Below the pieces are notes generated by a model. That model was given only the letters and a program-made list of their open reading frames with translations. It was not told the origin of the DNA and did not search any database. From Bacteroidota bacterium (GTDB taxonomy: Bacteria > Bacteroidota > Bacteroidia > Chitinophagales > Chitinophagaceae), in contig VBAR01000001.1 in the NCBI GenBank assembly GCA_005882315.1, positions 1,747,736 to 1,811,735 on the forward strand: a DNA stretch of 64,000 nt, given 5' to 3'. Every line of letters starts with the position of its first letter. Position 1 is the first letter of the stretch. Both the position numbers and the translations under genes were made by a program. Of the stretch, positions 44,353 through 52,678 are shown in pieces.

Positions 44353-45861
44353 ATGACGCAAAAAGAATTACATAATCAACGATTATTAAAAGAGGCAGAA
44401 CAAACAACACTGCATCATTATACCCGTCGTCATTTTTTAAAAGAAAGCGCAATGGGTTTGGGTGGACTTGCACTCGGATCTTTATTGGCCGGTTGTGGCA
44501 GTGGTTCATCATCTTCGGCTAATAATTTATTTGATCCTGCTAATCCATTAACGCCAAGACCGCCAATGTTTCCGGGCAAAGCCAAATCAGTTATTTATAT
44601 ACATATGGCGGGTGCACCGTCGCAGTTGGAATTATTTAGTTACAAACCAGAGTTGTCGAAATTAGATGGACAAGATTGCCCACCATCATTACTGGAAGGA
44701 AAAAAATTTGCATTTATCCGCGGTATTCCAAAAATGCTGGGGCCGCAAGCTGTATTCAGGCAGCATGGACAAAGTGGAATATGGTTATCGGATAACTTAC
44801 CTCATCTGTCAACCGTCATTGATGATATGGCAATTTTAAATGCAGTAACTACCGATCAATTCAATCATGCACCTGCACAATTATTAATGCATACCGGTGC
44901 ACCAAGACAGGGAAGGCCAAGCATAGGTTCATGGGTAACATATGGGTTAGGTTCAGAAAATAAAAATTTACCAGGCTTTGTTGTGTTGACATCTGGAGGA
45001 AATAATCCTGATGCAGGTAAAAGTGTTTGGGGCAGTGGATTTTTACCGAGTGTATACCAGGGTGTGCAATGCCGCGGTGAAGGCGACCCGGTTTTATTTA
45101 TTAAAGACCCTGGTGGTATGGATAGAGATCTCCGCAAAGCATCCATTGATGCTATCAATAAAATAAACAAAGAAGAATACGAAGAATATAAGGACCCTGA
45201 AATTCTTTCACGCATTGCACAATATGAAATGGCGTATAAGATGCAGATATCTGTACCGGAAGTAATGAATATAAATGATGAGCCGCAATATATTCATGAG
45301 ATGTATGGTACTAAACCGGGTGAAGCAAGTTTCTCCAATAATGTTTTGCTTGCAAGAAAATTGGTAGAGAAAGGTGTAAGATTTGTTCAGTTGTTTGATT
45401 GGGGTTGGGATGCACATGGAGATTCTGCTGTTAATGCAGTGGATATTGGTTTGGTAAATAAATGCCGTAAAGTAGATAAGCCGATTACTGCACTGATACA
45501 GGATTTAAAACAACGTGGATTGTTGGATGAAACACTGGTGATTTGGGGCGCAGAGTTTGGCAGAACACCAATGCAGGAAAACCGTGAAGGAAAATTAATG
45601 CCATTTAAAGGAAGGGATCATCATGGCGAAGCATTTAGTATGTGGATGGCAGGTGGTGGAATAAAAGGGGGAACCACTTACGGTGAAACAGATGAGATTG
45701 GTTATAGTATTGTAAACGGAAAAACAGAAGCCTTCGATATACAGGCAACCATATTAAATCAACTGGGATTTGATCATGAAAAATTCACTTATCAATCGCA
45801 GGGCAGGCCATTCAGGTTGACGGATGTGAGTGGAAAAGTAATAACGGATATTTTAGCATAG
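44353..45861 (+). CDS. Tat-exported DUF1501 protein
   Basis: A 502-residue protein with a twin-arginine leader (RRHFLKESAMGLGGLALGS) that also has a lipobox-like LLAGC, so it may be a Tat-exported lipoprotein. DUF1501 belongs to the alkaline-phosphatase/sulfatase-like fold: KAKSVIYIHMAGAPSQLELF, DQFNHAPAQLLMHTG, RFVQLFDWGWDAH, LVIWGAEFGRTPM and GRDHHGEAFSMWMAGGG. The family is nearly always next to PSCyt1/DUF1553 proteins, as here. No catalytic activity is known. Confidence 0.93.
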   Translation: MTQKELHNQRLLKEAEQTTLHHYTRRHFLKESAMGLGGLALGSLLAGCGSGSSSSANNLFDPANPLTPRPPMFPGKAKSVIYIHMAGAPSQLELFSYKPELSKLDGQDCPPSLLEGKKFAFIRGIPKMLGPQAVFRQHGQSGIWLSDNLPHLSTVIDDMAILNAVTTDQFNHAPAQLLMHTGAPRQGRPSIGSWVTYGLGSENKNLPGFVVLTSGGNNPDAGKSVWGSGFLPSVYQGVQCRGEGDPVLFIKDPGGMDRDLRKASIDAINKINKEEYEEYKDPEILSRIAQYEMAYKMQISVPEVMNINDEPQYIHEMYGTKPGEASFSNNVLLARKLVEKGVRFVQLFDWGWDAHGDSAVNAVDIGLVNKCRKVDKPITALIQDLKQRGLLDETLVIWGAEFGRTPMQENREGKLMPFKGRDHHGEAFSMWMAGGGIKGGTTYGETDEIGYSIVNGKTEAFDIQATILNQLGFDHEKFTYQSQGRPFRLTDVSGKVITDILA

Positions 45862-45866
45862 AACCA

Positions 45867-46799
45867 ATGAAACATAACAGAAGAAAATTTATTAAAACAT
45901 CAGCAGCGGGTTCAGCTGCTTTGTTTTTATCGTCAATGGAAACATTTTCTCAAACACACAAACCACCTTTTGCCATGAATAAAAATTATGAGTTAAAAAT
46001 CATGGCAACTAACTGGGGCTTTCGTGGTACACTGGATGAGTTTTGTGCCAAAGCAAAAAAAGAGGGATATGACGGAATAGAAGCATGGTGGCAGGGAGAT
46101 GAAAAAAAGTCACAGGAACTCTTTGCTGTGCTAAAAAATTATGGATTAGAAATTGGTTTTCTCTGTGGGGTCGCACAAACTAATCCGCAGGAACACCTTG
46201 ATGCATACAAAAAAATGATCGATGCGGCTGCTAAACAAAATATTCAGCGGCCATTATATATCAATAATCATTCGGGCAGAGATCATTTTAGTTTTGACGA
46301 TAATAAAAAATTTATTGAACATACCAATGCACTGGTTAAAGAAACAGGAATTACGATTTGCCATGAAACACACCGTAGCAGAATTATGTTTGCTGCGCAT
46401 GTTACCAGGAAGTATATGGAAACATTTCCTGATTTGAAACTTACACTTGATATATCACACTGGTGCAATGTGCATGAAAGTCTACTGGCTGATCAGAAAG
46501 AAACAGTTGATATGGCCCTGGAAAGAACAGAACATATTCATGCAAGAATTGGTCACCCTGAAGGGCCGCAGGTAAATGATCCCCGTGCACCTGAATGGGA
46601 AAGTGTAGTAAAACAGCATTTTGACTGGTGGGATAAAGTAGTAGAGAGAAAAAAGAAGAATGGAGAACGAATGACATTCCTCACCGAATTCGGACCACCG
46701 GATTATATGCCAACGATGGCATACACAAGACAACCGCTAAGTGATCAGTGGGCAATTAATGTACATATGATGAACCTGCTGAAAGAAAGGTATAAATAG
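45867..46799 (+). CDS. Tat-exported sugar phosphate isomerase/epimerase-like TIM barrel
   Basis: A 310-residue protein with twin-arginine leader (HNRRKFIKTSAAGSAALFLS) and an AP-endonuclease-2-like TIM barrel: ANWGF-type start (MATNWGFRGTLDEFCAKAKK), GYDGIEAWW, GITICHETHRSRIMFAA, DLKLTLDISHWCNVHES and HIHARIGHPEGPQV, with His/Glu/Asp residues in metal-ligand positions. Relatives isomerise or epimerise keto sugars. Export through Tat suggests a metal-loaded enzyme acting on free sugars in the periplasm. It lies 5 bp after the DUF1501 gene; the four-helix-bundle cassette begins directly after its stop. Confidence 0.88.
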   Translation: MKHNRRKFIKTSAAGSAALFLSSMETFSQTHKPPFAMNKNYELKIMATNWGFRGTLDEFCAKAKKEGYDGIEAWWQGDEKKSQELFAVLKNYGLEIGFLCGVAQTNPQEHLDAYKKMIDAAAKQNIQRPLYINNHSGRDHFSFDDNKKFIEHTNALVKETGITICHETHRSRIMFAAHVTRKYMETFPDLKLTLDISHWCNVHESLLADQKETVDMALERTEHIHARIGHPEGPQVNDPRAPEWESVVKQHFDWWDKVVERKKKNGERMTFLTEFGPPDYMPTMAYTRQPLSDQWAINVHMMNLLKERYK

Positions 46800-46804
46800 C
46801 TTAG

Positions 46805-46829
46805 GGCTGCGAGCCAAGAGCTTCGAGAC
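46805..46829 (+). repeat. Left inverted repeat of the four-helix-bundle cassette
   Basis: Contains GGCT-GCG-AGCC, itself a short hairpin, and ends GAGAC. It pairs with the right repeat at 47219-47243 with 19 of 25 matches. Confidence 0.6.
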
Positions 46830-46855
46830 AACTATTAACCATAAATACTTTAATT

Positions 46856-47209
46856 ATGAGAAATTTTAAGCAGCTTAAAATTTGGCAAAAGGGTTTTGAA
46901 ATTGCTGTACAGTCTTTTAAACTAACGAGCTCTTTTCCAAAAGAAGAAAAATTTGGAATCACTTCACAAATTACAAGAGCAGCTGTTTCGATCCCGTCAA
47001 ATATTGCAGAAGGAAGTAGCAGAAGTAGTGAAAAAGATTATAATCGATTTTTAGAAATTTCATTAGGTTCTTCTTTCGAGTTGGAAACGCAATTGTTAAT
47101 TTCCGGAGCTGCTAAATATGGTGATACTGATTTGAGGGATTTAATTCTGAAAAGTGTTGACGAAGAACAGAAAATGATTATGAGTTTTATGAATACATTA
47201 AATAAATAA
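46856..47209 (+). CDS. Four helix bundle protein (23S rRNA intervening sequence type)
   Basis: A 117-residue all-helical protein with the family features: FKQLKIWQKGFEIAVQSFKL, FGITSQITRAAVSIPSNIAEG, GSSRSSEKDYNRFLEISLGS and ELETQLLIS. Homologs were first seen in insertions within 23S rRNA genes of Leptospira, and relatives serve as accessory (Avd-like) proteins in diversity-generating retroelements. There is no rRNA, reverse transcriptase or variable repeat here. It is flanked by inverted repeats and lies in an operon of unrelated function, so it looks like a passenger. It has its own ATG 27 bp after the left repeat. Confidence 0.9.
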   Translation: MRNFKQLKIWQKGFEIAVQSFKLTSSFPKEEKFGITSQITRAAVSIPSNIAEGSSRSSEKDYNRFLEISLGSSFELETQLLISGAAKYGDTDLRDLILKSVDEEQKMIMSFMNTLNK

Positions 47210-47218
47210 ACCAATTAA

Positions 47219-47243
47219 GTCTCATAGCTCATGGCTCATAGCT
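47219..47243 (-). repeat. Right inverted repeat of the four-helix-bundle cassette
   Basis: Reads GTCTCATAGCTCATGGCTCA then TAGCT on the plus strand, ten bases after the stop of the four-helix-bundle gene. Internally repeats the unit AGCTCATGGCTCATAGCT. Confidence 0.6.
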
Positions 47244-47255
47244 TAAATAAATTAA

Positions 47256-48677
47256 ATGGGTAGTACTTCTTTGCTCAATATCGTTGAATTTATCGGCCAC
47301 TTTCACCCCGTACTGGTTCATTTACCGATCGGTGTTTTATTAATAGCTGCATTATTTCAATTGCTTTCACGAAAAGAAAAATTGCAATCATTACATGTTG
47401 CTGTTGGTATTGCTTTATTCTGGGGAATGATCAGTGCCATAGTTTCCTGCATTAGTGGATTTCTTTTATCAAGGTCAGATGATTATGATGAATCACTTAT
47501 CAGTAGACATCAGTGGTTTGGAATCTCTGTGGCTGTCAGCTCAATCATTGCATATTATTTAAGTAGAAAGAACAGTGCCTATACAAAGTGGGTAATGGCA
47601 TTGATGACATTACTTATTATAATTACAGGACATCTTGGAGGTTCTATTACACATGGATCAGACTATCTCACCAAAGCATTTTCTTCAGGTAACGAAAGCA
47701 ATAGCGAGGCAAAAAGAAAACCGATACCTGATGTACAGCAGGCTATGGTTTATGCTGATGTAATAAAACCAATACTTGAAAGCAGGTGTTACGGATGTCA
47801 TGGACCTAATAAACAAAAGGGAAAACTCCGTTTGGATGAACCGGATTTTATTTTGAAAGGAGGCAAGGATGGAAAAATAATTATTGCAGGTAAAGCAGAT
47901 GAAAGCAATTTGATTGAACGGATTTTTTTACCGAAAGAAAACGAAGACCATATGCCACCAAAAGAAAAAGCACAACTAACCAGGCAGGATTTGGATCTGC
48001 TGCACTGGTGGGTAAGCAGCGGGGCTGATTTTAATAAAAAAGTAAGTGAACTTCCTCAAACAAATAAAATAAAACCAGTATTACTCGCTTTGCAATCCGG
48101 TGAAGTAAAAGAAGAGATAAACCTTTCAGATATTCCGGAGAAGAAAGTTGAAGAAGCTAACGAAGTGGCAGTTAAAAAATTAAAAGATCGCGGAGTTGCC
48201 ATTATCCCTGTTGTACAAAACAGTAATTATCTCTCCGCAAATTTTGTCGCGGTTGATTCTGTTACTGAAAATGATTTGCAATTGTTGGAGCAGTTAAAAA
48301 AACAATTGCTGTGGCTAAAACTTGGTGGCAAAAAGATTTCGGATAAGAACCTTGCTGTAATATCAAAATTATCCTCGCTTACACGATTGCATCTTGAAAG
48401 AACAGGAGTGACAGATAAAGGCATGGCGCAAATAAAAAGTTTATCACAGTTACAGTATATCAATCTCGTTGGAACAGGTGTAACAGCAAAAGGATTGGAA
48501 GAACTGAAGGAATTAAAAAATCTAAAACAAATTTTTATCTATCAAACCGCTATTACAAGTAATGAGTTGATGAACCTGAAAAAAATATTTCCCGAAGCTC
48601 ACATCGACACTGGTGGGTATAAAGTACCCATACTTGTATCTGATACGACGGAAAAGAAAGCAGAGCCGAAGTATTAA
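47256..48677 (+). CDS. DUF2231-like membrane domain / cytochrome c / leucine-rich repeat fusion
   Basis: A 473-residue three-part protein. Residues about 10-130 are four hydrophobic helices starting FIGHFHPVLVHLPIGVLLIA, the pattern of DUF2231. Residues about 165-260 are a PSCyt1-type cytochrome c with CYGCH (Cys178, Cys181, His182), KLRLDEPDFILKGGKDG and HMPPKEKAQLTRQDLDLL. From about 340 there are LRR-like repeats (LTRLHLERTGVTDKGMAQIK, LQYINLVGTGVTAKGLEELK). It is likely an inner-membrane heme protein facing the periplasm and a partner for the PSCyt1/DUF1501 pair upstream. It follows the four-helix-bundle cassette by 12 bp. Confidence 0.88.
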   Translation: MGSTSLLNIVEFIGHFHPVLVHLPIGVLLIAALFQLLSRKEKLQSLHVAVGIALFWGMISAIVSCISGFLLSRSDDYDESLISRHQWFGISVAVSSIIAYYLSRKNSAYTKWVMALMTLLIIITGHLGGSITHGSDYLTKAFSSGNESNSEAKRKPIPDVQQAMVYADVIKPILESRCYGCHGPNKQKGKLRLDEPDFILKGGKDGKIIIAGKADESNLIERIFLPKENEDHMPPKEKAQLTRQDLDLLHWWVSSGADFNKKVSELPQTNKIKPVLLALQSGEVKEEINLSDIPEKKVEEANEVAVKKLKDRGVAIIPVVQNSNYLSANFVAVDSVTENDLQLLEQLKKQLLWLKLGGKKISDKNLAVISKLSSLTRLHLERTGVTDKGMAQIKSLSQLQYINLVGTGVTAKGLEELKELKNLKQIFIYQTAITSNELMNLKKIFPEAHIDTGGYKVPILVSDTTEKKAEPKY

Positions 48678-48697
48678 CAACCCCTAATTAATAATTG

Positions 48698-50947
48698 ATG
48701 AAGATTTTCTTTTTAATATTTATTCTTGCTTTTTCTGTCAATTTATTTTCACAACCCAAACCACAGCACAACTTAAAATTTGATTCTCTTGCTAAAAGAT
48801 GGGATGAAGCTATTCCATTGGGAAATGGATGGTTGGGGGCATTGATCTGGCAAAAGGGAGATAAACTTCGATTATCACTCGACAGGGTTGATCTATGGGA
48901 TGACCGTCCCATGCCAGAGATCGATAAACTGAAATTCAGATGGGTGGTGGAGAAAGTAAAACTGAATCAGTACGATTCTGTACAGAAGATAGGAGATGAG
49001 CCTTATGAAAAATACCCGGCACCCACAAAAATTCCTGGAGCGGCAATTGAGTTTGATCTAAAAAAAATTGGCAAGGTAATTTCAAACGAGCTGGATATTA
49101 AAAATGGATTGAGTGTAATAAAATTTGACAATGGAGTTGTGTTTAATAATTATATACATGCTATAAACCAGGTCGGGTATTTTGGTTTTGAAAACCTGAA
49201 AGAAGAAATGATCCCTGAATTAATGATACCCAATTATAATTCAGACGAACCCGGCAGTATTGGCAATAGTGTAGCAGGGCAGGGGTTGGAAAAATTAGGA
49301 TACAAAAAAGGAACTGTTGTAAAGGCACAGAACAGTATCCGTTATCATCAGCCGACATGGAATGAAAATTATTATGAAGTTTTGGTACAATGGTACAGCT
49401 TGCCCGGAAATAGAATAATTGGTCAATGGACAATTACTAATAACAAAACGGCTGCTTTAGCAAAACCAAATTTCAAATTAAAAGAACCTACCAACTGGCC
49501 AACACATGAAAAATGGTGGAATGATTACTGGGGCCGGTCATCTGTTTCAATTCCTGATTCAATTTTGGAAAGACAGTATTACCTGGAGATGTACAAATTT
49601 GGTTGTGTAGCAAGAGGCGACACACCACCTATTTCTTTGCAGGCTATCTGGACAGCAGATAATGGAAACCTGCCGCCGTGGAAAGGAGATTTTCATCATG
49701 ATTTGAATACACAACTAAGTTACTGGCCGGGCTATGCAAGTAATCATCTCGATTTAACTGCTGGCTATACCAACTGGTTATGGAAAGTGAAAGATGAAAA
49801 CAAAAGGTGGACAAAACAATATTTTGAATTGGATGGATTAAATGTACCCGGAGTTTCTACTATTAGCGGCAAACCAATGGGAGGGTGGATACAATATTCA
49901 ATGAGTCCAACAACATCAGCATGGTTGGCACAGCATTTTTACTGGCAGGCAATGTATAGTATGAACAAGAAATTCATTGATCAGACCGAAGAATACTTAT
50001 GGAATGTTTATTTGTTTAATGAGCAATTCTTAGGCCTAAAAAATCGGGATACAACTTTTATCCCTTTAAGCTCAAGTCCTGAGTATTACGATAATTCTAT
50101 AAAAGCATGGTTCCGGCAAATAACCAATTATGATAAAGCTTTGATTAGATCATTAAGACCACAATATGTTCAAATAAGAGAAGTGCAGGATAAGAAGCGA
50201 TTACTCCTTTTTGATACTCACGATAATATTGATTTGATGCCGGAATTTGACATAAACGAAACCGGCCTCACCGTTGCACCGGGGCAAAACCTTGATGAAT
50301 CACATCGTCATCTTTCACCTTATATGGCTATTCACCCATTAGGTATGCTGAATGTGGAGGACCCGAAAGAAAAAGATATCATTGATAAGTCTCTCCGCTG
50401 GATTGAAAAGAAAGGAACAAGAAACTGGTGTGGCTATTCTTTTAGCTGGATGGGCTGTATGTATGCAAGAGCAAAAGAGGGTGATAATGCAGCGGATATG
50501 CTGAAAAAATTTGCCACCAATTTTGTTTCGTCAAATAGTTTTCACCTGAATGGAGATCAAAAAGGAGGGCAATATTCGGACTTTACCTACCGCCCATTTA
50601 CACTGGAAGGAAATTTTGCATTTGCACAGGGCATACATGAAATACTTCTACAAAGTCATCAAGGATTTATTGAGATATTGCCGGCGGCTCCAAAAGATTG
50701 GCACAATATTTCATTTAAAACATTGAGAACCGAAGGTGCTTTTCTTATTTCAGCTAAAAAAGAGAATGGTGTAGTCACAGAACTCATTATTAAGAGTGAG
50801 GCAGGTGGTGATTTATTCGTAAAACTACCATTTAAAACATGGCTTGTAAAGGGAGCAAAAAGAAATGACATTAAAATTGAAAATGGCATCGCCCAGATTA
50901 GGACGATAAAAGGACAAATCATTATTTTTACAAACGCCTTCGAATAA
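48698..50947 (+). CDS. Secreted GH95-like glycosidase (alpha-L-fucosidase type)
   Basis: A 749-residue exported protein (MKIFFLIFILAFSVNLFSQ). GH95 layout: N-terminal beta domain with WDEAIPLGNGWLGALIW, an (alpha/alpha)6 barrel with GDFHHDLNTQLSYWPGY, the acid-residue region LSSSPEYYD (Glu462), and ESHRHLSPYMAIHPLG, then a C-terminal beta domain (EILPAAPKDWHNISFKTLRT). Known GH95 enzymes are inverting alpha-1,2-L-fucosidases or L-galactosidases. The first Asn of the usual NxNTQ base motif is Asp335 here (DLNTQ), so specificity or mechanism may differ. The ATG at 48698 is used; a TTG three bases earlier is in frame. It sits between the LRR cytochrome and the second GH29. Confidence 0.85.
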   Translation: MKIFFLIFILAFSVNLFSQPKPQHNLKFDSLAKRWDEAIPLGNGWLGALIWQKGDKLRLSLDRVDLWDDRPMPEIDKLKFRWVVEKVKLNQYDSVQKIGDEPYEKYPAPTKIPGAAIEFDLKKIGKVISNELDIKNGLSVIKFDNGVVFNNYIHAINQVGYFGFENLKEEMIPELMIPNYNSDEPGSIGNSVAGQGLEKLGYKKGTVVKAQNSIRYHQPTWNENYYEVLVQWYSLPGNRIIGQWTITNNKTAALAKPNFKLKEPTNWPTHEKWWNDYWGRSSVSIPDSILERQYYLEMYKFGCVARGDTPPISLQAIWTADNGNLPPWKGDFHHDLNTQLSYWPGYASNHLDLTAGYTNWLWKVKDENKRWTKQYFELDGLNVPGVSTISGKPMGGWIQYSMSPTTSAWLAQHFYWQAMYSMNKKFIDQTEEYLWNVYLFNEQFLGLKNRDTTFIPLSSSPEYYDNSIKAWFRQITNYDKALIRSLRPQYVQIREVQDKKRLLLFDTHDNIDLMPEFDINETGLTVAPGQNLDESHRHLSPYMAIHPLGMLNVEDPKEKDIIDKSLRWIEKKGTRNWCGYSFSWMGCMYARAKEGDNAADMLKKFATNFVSSNSFHLNGDQKGGQYSDFTYRPFTLEGNFAFAQGIHEILLQSHQGFIEILPAAPKDWHNISFKTLRTEGAFLISAKKENGVVTELIIKSEAGGDLFVKLPFKTWLVKGAKRNDIKIENGIAQIRTIKGQIIIFTNAFE

Positions 50948-51009
50948 GTTGAAACGGTTTTAGTAGCTACCATTAAATGAATAACTCTATGCTTCCCAGG
51001 TTTTGGTTA

Positions 51010-51105
51010 TGTGCCCTTAATGAAAACAATGCTTCCTTGTTGCTGAAAAGAATTCCTTCAGTACAAGTGTGCGACGCAAGGGACGACAATAGTAGAAATG
51101 CAGTT
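51010..51105 (+). repeat. Dispersed repeat, copy B, overlapping the start of the second GH29 gene
   Basis: The core 51063-51103 (ACAAGTGTGCGACGCAAGGG then ACGACAATAGTAG) matches the sequence at 19156-19196 at about 32 of 41 positions. It lies inside the 5' end of the open frame of the GH29 gene, so the predicted N-terminal residues before the signal peptide come from repeat DNA. Confidence 0.6.
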
Positions 51106-52536
51106 AAATACACAACTAATCTTCTTTGTTCAATAATCTTCTTTTCCCTTTTTATTTTTCCCTTTTCACATTCATTTGCTCAGCAGGCAAAACCTACACG
51201 CCAACAAATTCAATGGCATGAAATGGAATATTACCTCTTCATGCATTTCGGACCCAATACATTTACAGATAAAGAGTGGGGACATGGTGATGAGCCGGAA
51301 GATGTATTTAATCCAACTGAACTCGATTGCCGACAGTGGGCAAGAATTGCAAAAGCTGCAGGTGCAAAAGGAATTATCATAACTGCAAAACATCATGATG
51401 GATTTTGTTTGTGGCCGAGTAAGTACTCAACACATACCGTTCGTGAGAGTAAATGGAAGAATGGACAAGGCGATGTGCTGCGTGATCTGTCAAAAGCATG
51501 CCGTGAGTTTGGTCTGAAGTTCGGTGTTTATATTTCGCCATGGGATCGAAACAATCCGAAGTATGGAACAGATGAATACAATGATGTGTACGTAAATACA
51601 ATGACTGAAGTAGTAAAAAGTTATGGACCTGTTTTTGAAATGTGGTGGGATGGCGCCAATGGTGAAGGGCCAAATGGCAAGAAACAAGTATATGATTTTC
51701 GCCGCTTTGAAAATACGATAAGAAAAATTGCACCGAACGCAATTGTGTTTTCTGATATCGGCCCTGATGTTCGTTGGGTTGGTAATGAAGATGGTATTGC
51801 TGGTAAAACAAACTGGAATTATATAGATACTGCTGGTTTTACAAGAGGTGCAGGTGGTCCTTCACAAAAAGTTTTGAATACAGGAATTGAAACTGGCAAA
51901 CAATGGATCCCGGCAGAATGTGATGTGAGTATTCGCCCGGGTTGGTTTTATCATGCAGAAGAGGATAGTAAAGTAAAAACAGGAGAGCAGTTATTTGACC
52001 TGTATTTGAAAAGTGTAGGACGCGGCTCTAACTTATTACTGAATGTACCGCCGGACAGAAGAGGACTCATCAATGAAAATGATTCTGCAGCGTTGATGGC
52101 TTTCAAAAAATTGCGTGACGAAAGTTTTAAAGATAATCTTGCCAAAACGGCGAAAGCCTATTGGGAATTTTCAATGGATAATCTGCCCAATAAAGAATTG
52201 ATCATCAGGGAATTTAAATCAAACAGCGGAGAGGCTTACTCTACTAATGTGTTGCAGTTTACTGTTGAGTTTGATGCGGTAAAAAAGATCAATTGCATCG
52301 GTTTGTATGAATACTTGCATAATGGCCAAACGATTCGTAATTTCAGAATTGAATTGTTTAATGGCAAAAAGAATGTAGGTGCTGTAAATGGCACTACAGT
52401 TGGAAGAAAACGTTTGCTGACCTTTCCTGCCACAGAAGTCAGTTCATTTAAAGTATATATGGATGATAAGAATGGTGGCGATAACATCAGGGCTGTAACA
52501 GCCTATCTCCTTGATGAAAAGCTGGTTGAGAAATAA
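51067..52536 (+). CDS. Secreted alpha-L-fucosidase, GH29 (type B-like)
   Basis: Hydrolyses alpha-L-fucosides, probably with narrower linkage specificity than the first GH29. Barrel motifs: WHEMEYYLFMHFGPNTFTDK, KGIIITAKHHDGFCLWPSKY, FGVYISPWDRNNPKYG, and FEMWWDGANGEGP with the nucleophile Asp (Asp195 counted from 51067), then GRGSNLLLNVPPDRRG; a C-terminal F5/8-type domain follows. The frame is open from an ATG at 50977, but its first 30 residues are repeat-derived. GTG at 51067 is the last in-frame start before the hydrophobic signal (LLCSIIFFSLFIFPFSHSFA), and even this lies in the repeat. The native start may have been replaced. Last gene of the 17-kb series. Confidence 0.85.
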   Translation: MCDARDDNSRNAVKYTTNLLCSIIFFSLFIFPFSHSFAQQAKPTRQQIQWHEMEYYLFMHFGPNTFTDKEWGHGDEPEDVFNPTELDCRQWARIAKAAGAKGIIITAKHHDGFCLWPSKYSTHTVRESKWKNGQGDVLRDLSKACREFGLKFGVYISPWDRNNPKYGTDEYNDVYVNTMTEVVKSYGPVFEMWWDGANGEGPNGKKQVYDFRRFENTIRKIAPNAIVFSDIGPDVRWVGNEDGIAGKTNWNYIDTAGFTRGAGGPSQKVLNTGIETGKQWIPAECDVSIRPGWFYHAEEDSKVKTGEQLFDLYLKSVGRGSNLLLNVPPDRRGLINENDSAALMAFKKLRDESFKDNLAKTAKAYWEFSMDNLPNKELIIREFKSNSGEAYSTNVLQFTVEFDAVKKINCIGLYEYLHNGQTIRNFRIELFNGKKNVGAVNGTTVGRKRLLTFPATEVSSFKVYMDDKNGGDNIRAVTAYLLDEKLVEK

Positions 52537-52678
52537 TCCTCCTGAGAATTACTACTCCTTGTTTAACCAATTATGAATTATCCACAGGTATTTATTAATT
52601 AAGTACAGGTGGGTGAATTTTTAATTTGCTATTCTACTTACTTTTAAAAGATAATCTTTAAACCTAAACAAAACTTTT

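Larger units (their letters stand above)
46805..47243 (+). mobile_element. Candidate cassette: four-helix-bundle gene between imperfect inverted repeats
   Basis: A 25-bp sequence at 46805-46829 (GGCTGCGAGCCAAGAGCTTC and GAGAC) reappears inverted at 47219-47243, matching 19 of 25 positions; the conserved parts are GAGCCA, GAGCT and GAGAC. Between them is only the four-helix-bundle gene. The unit sits inside an otherwise tightly packed operon. No target duplication or transposase is visible, so mobility is an inference. Confidence 0.5.

Noticed and set aside
35312-52536. Classical polysaccharide utilisation locus
   Set aside because: No SusC/SusD pair, no anti-sigma or hybrid regulator inside the gene series; called a catabolic gene cluster only.
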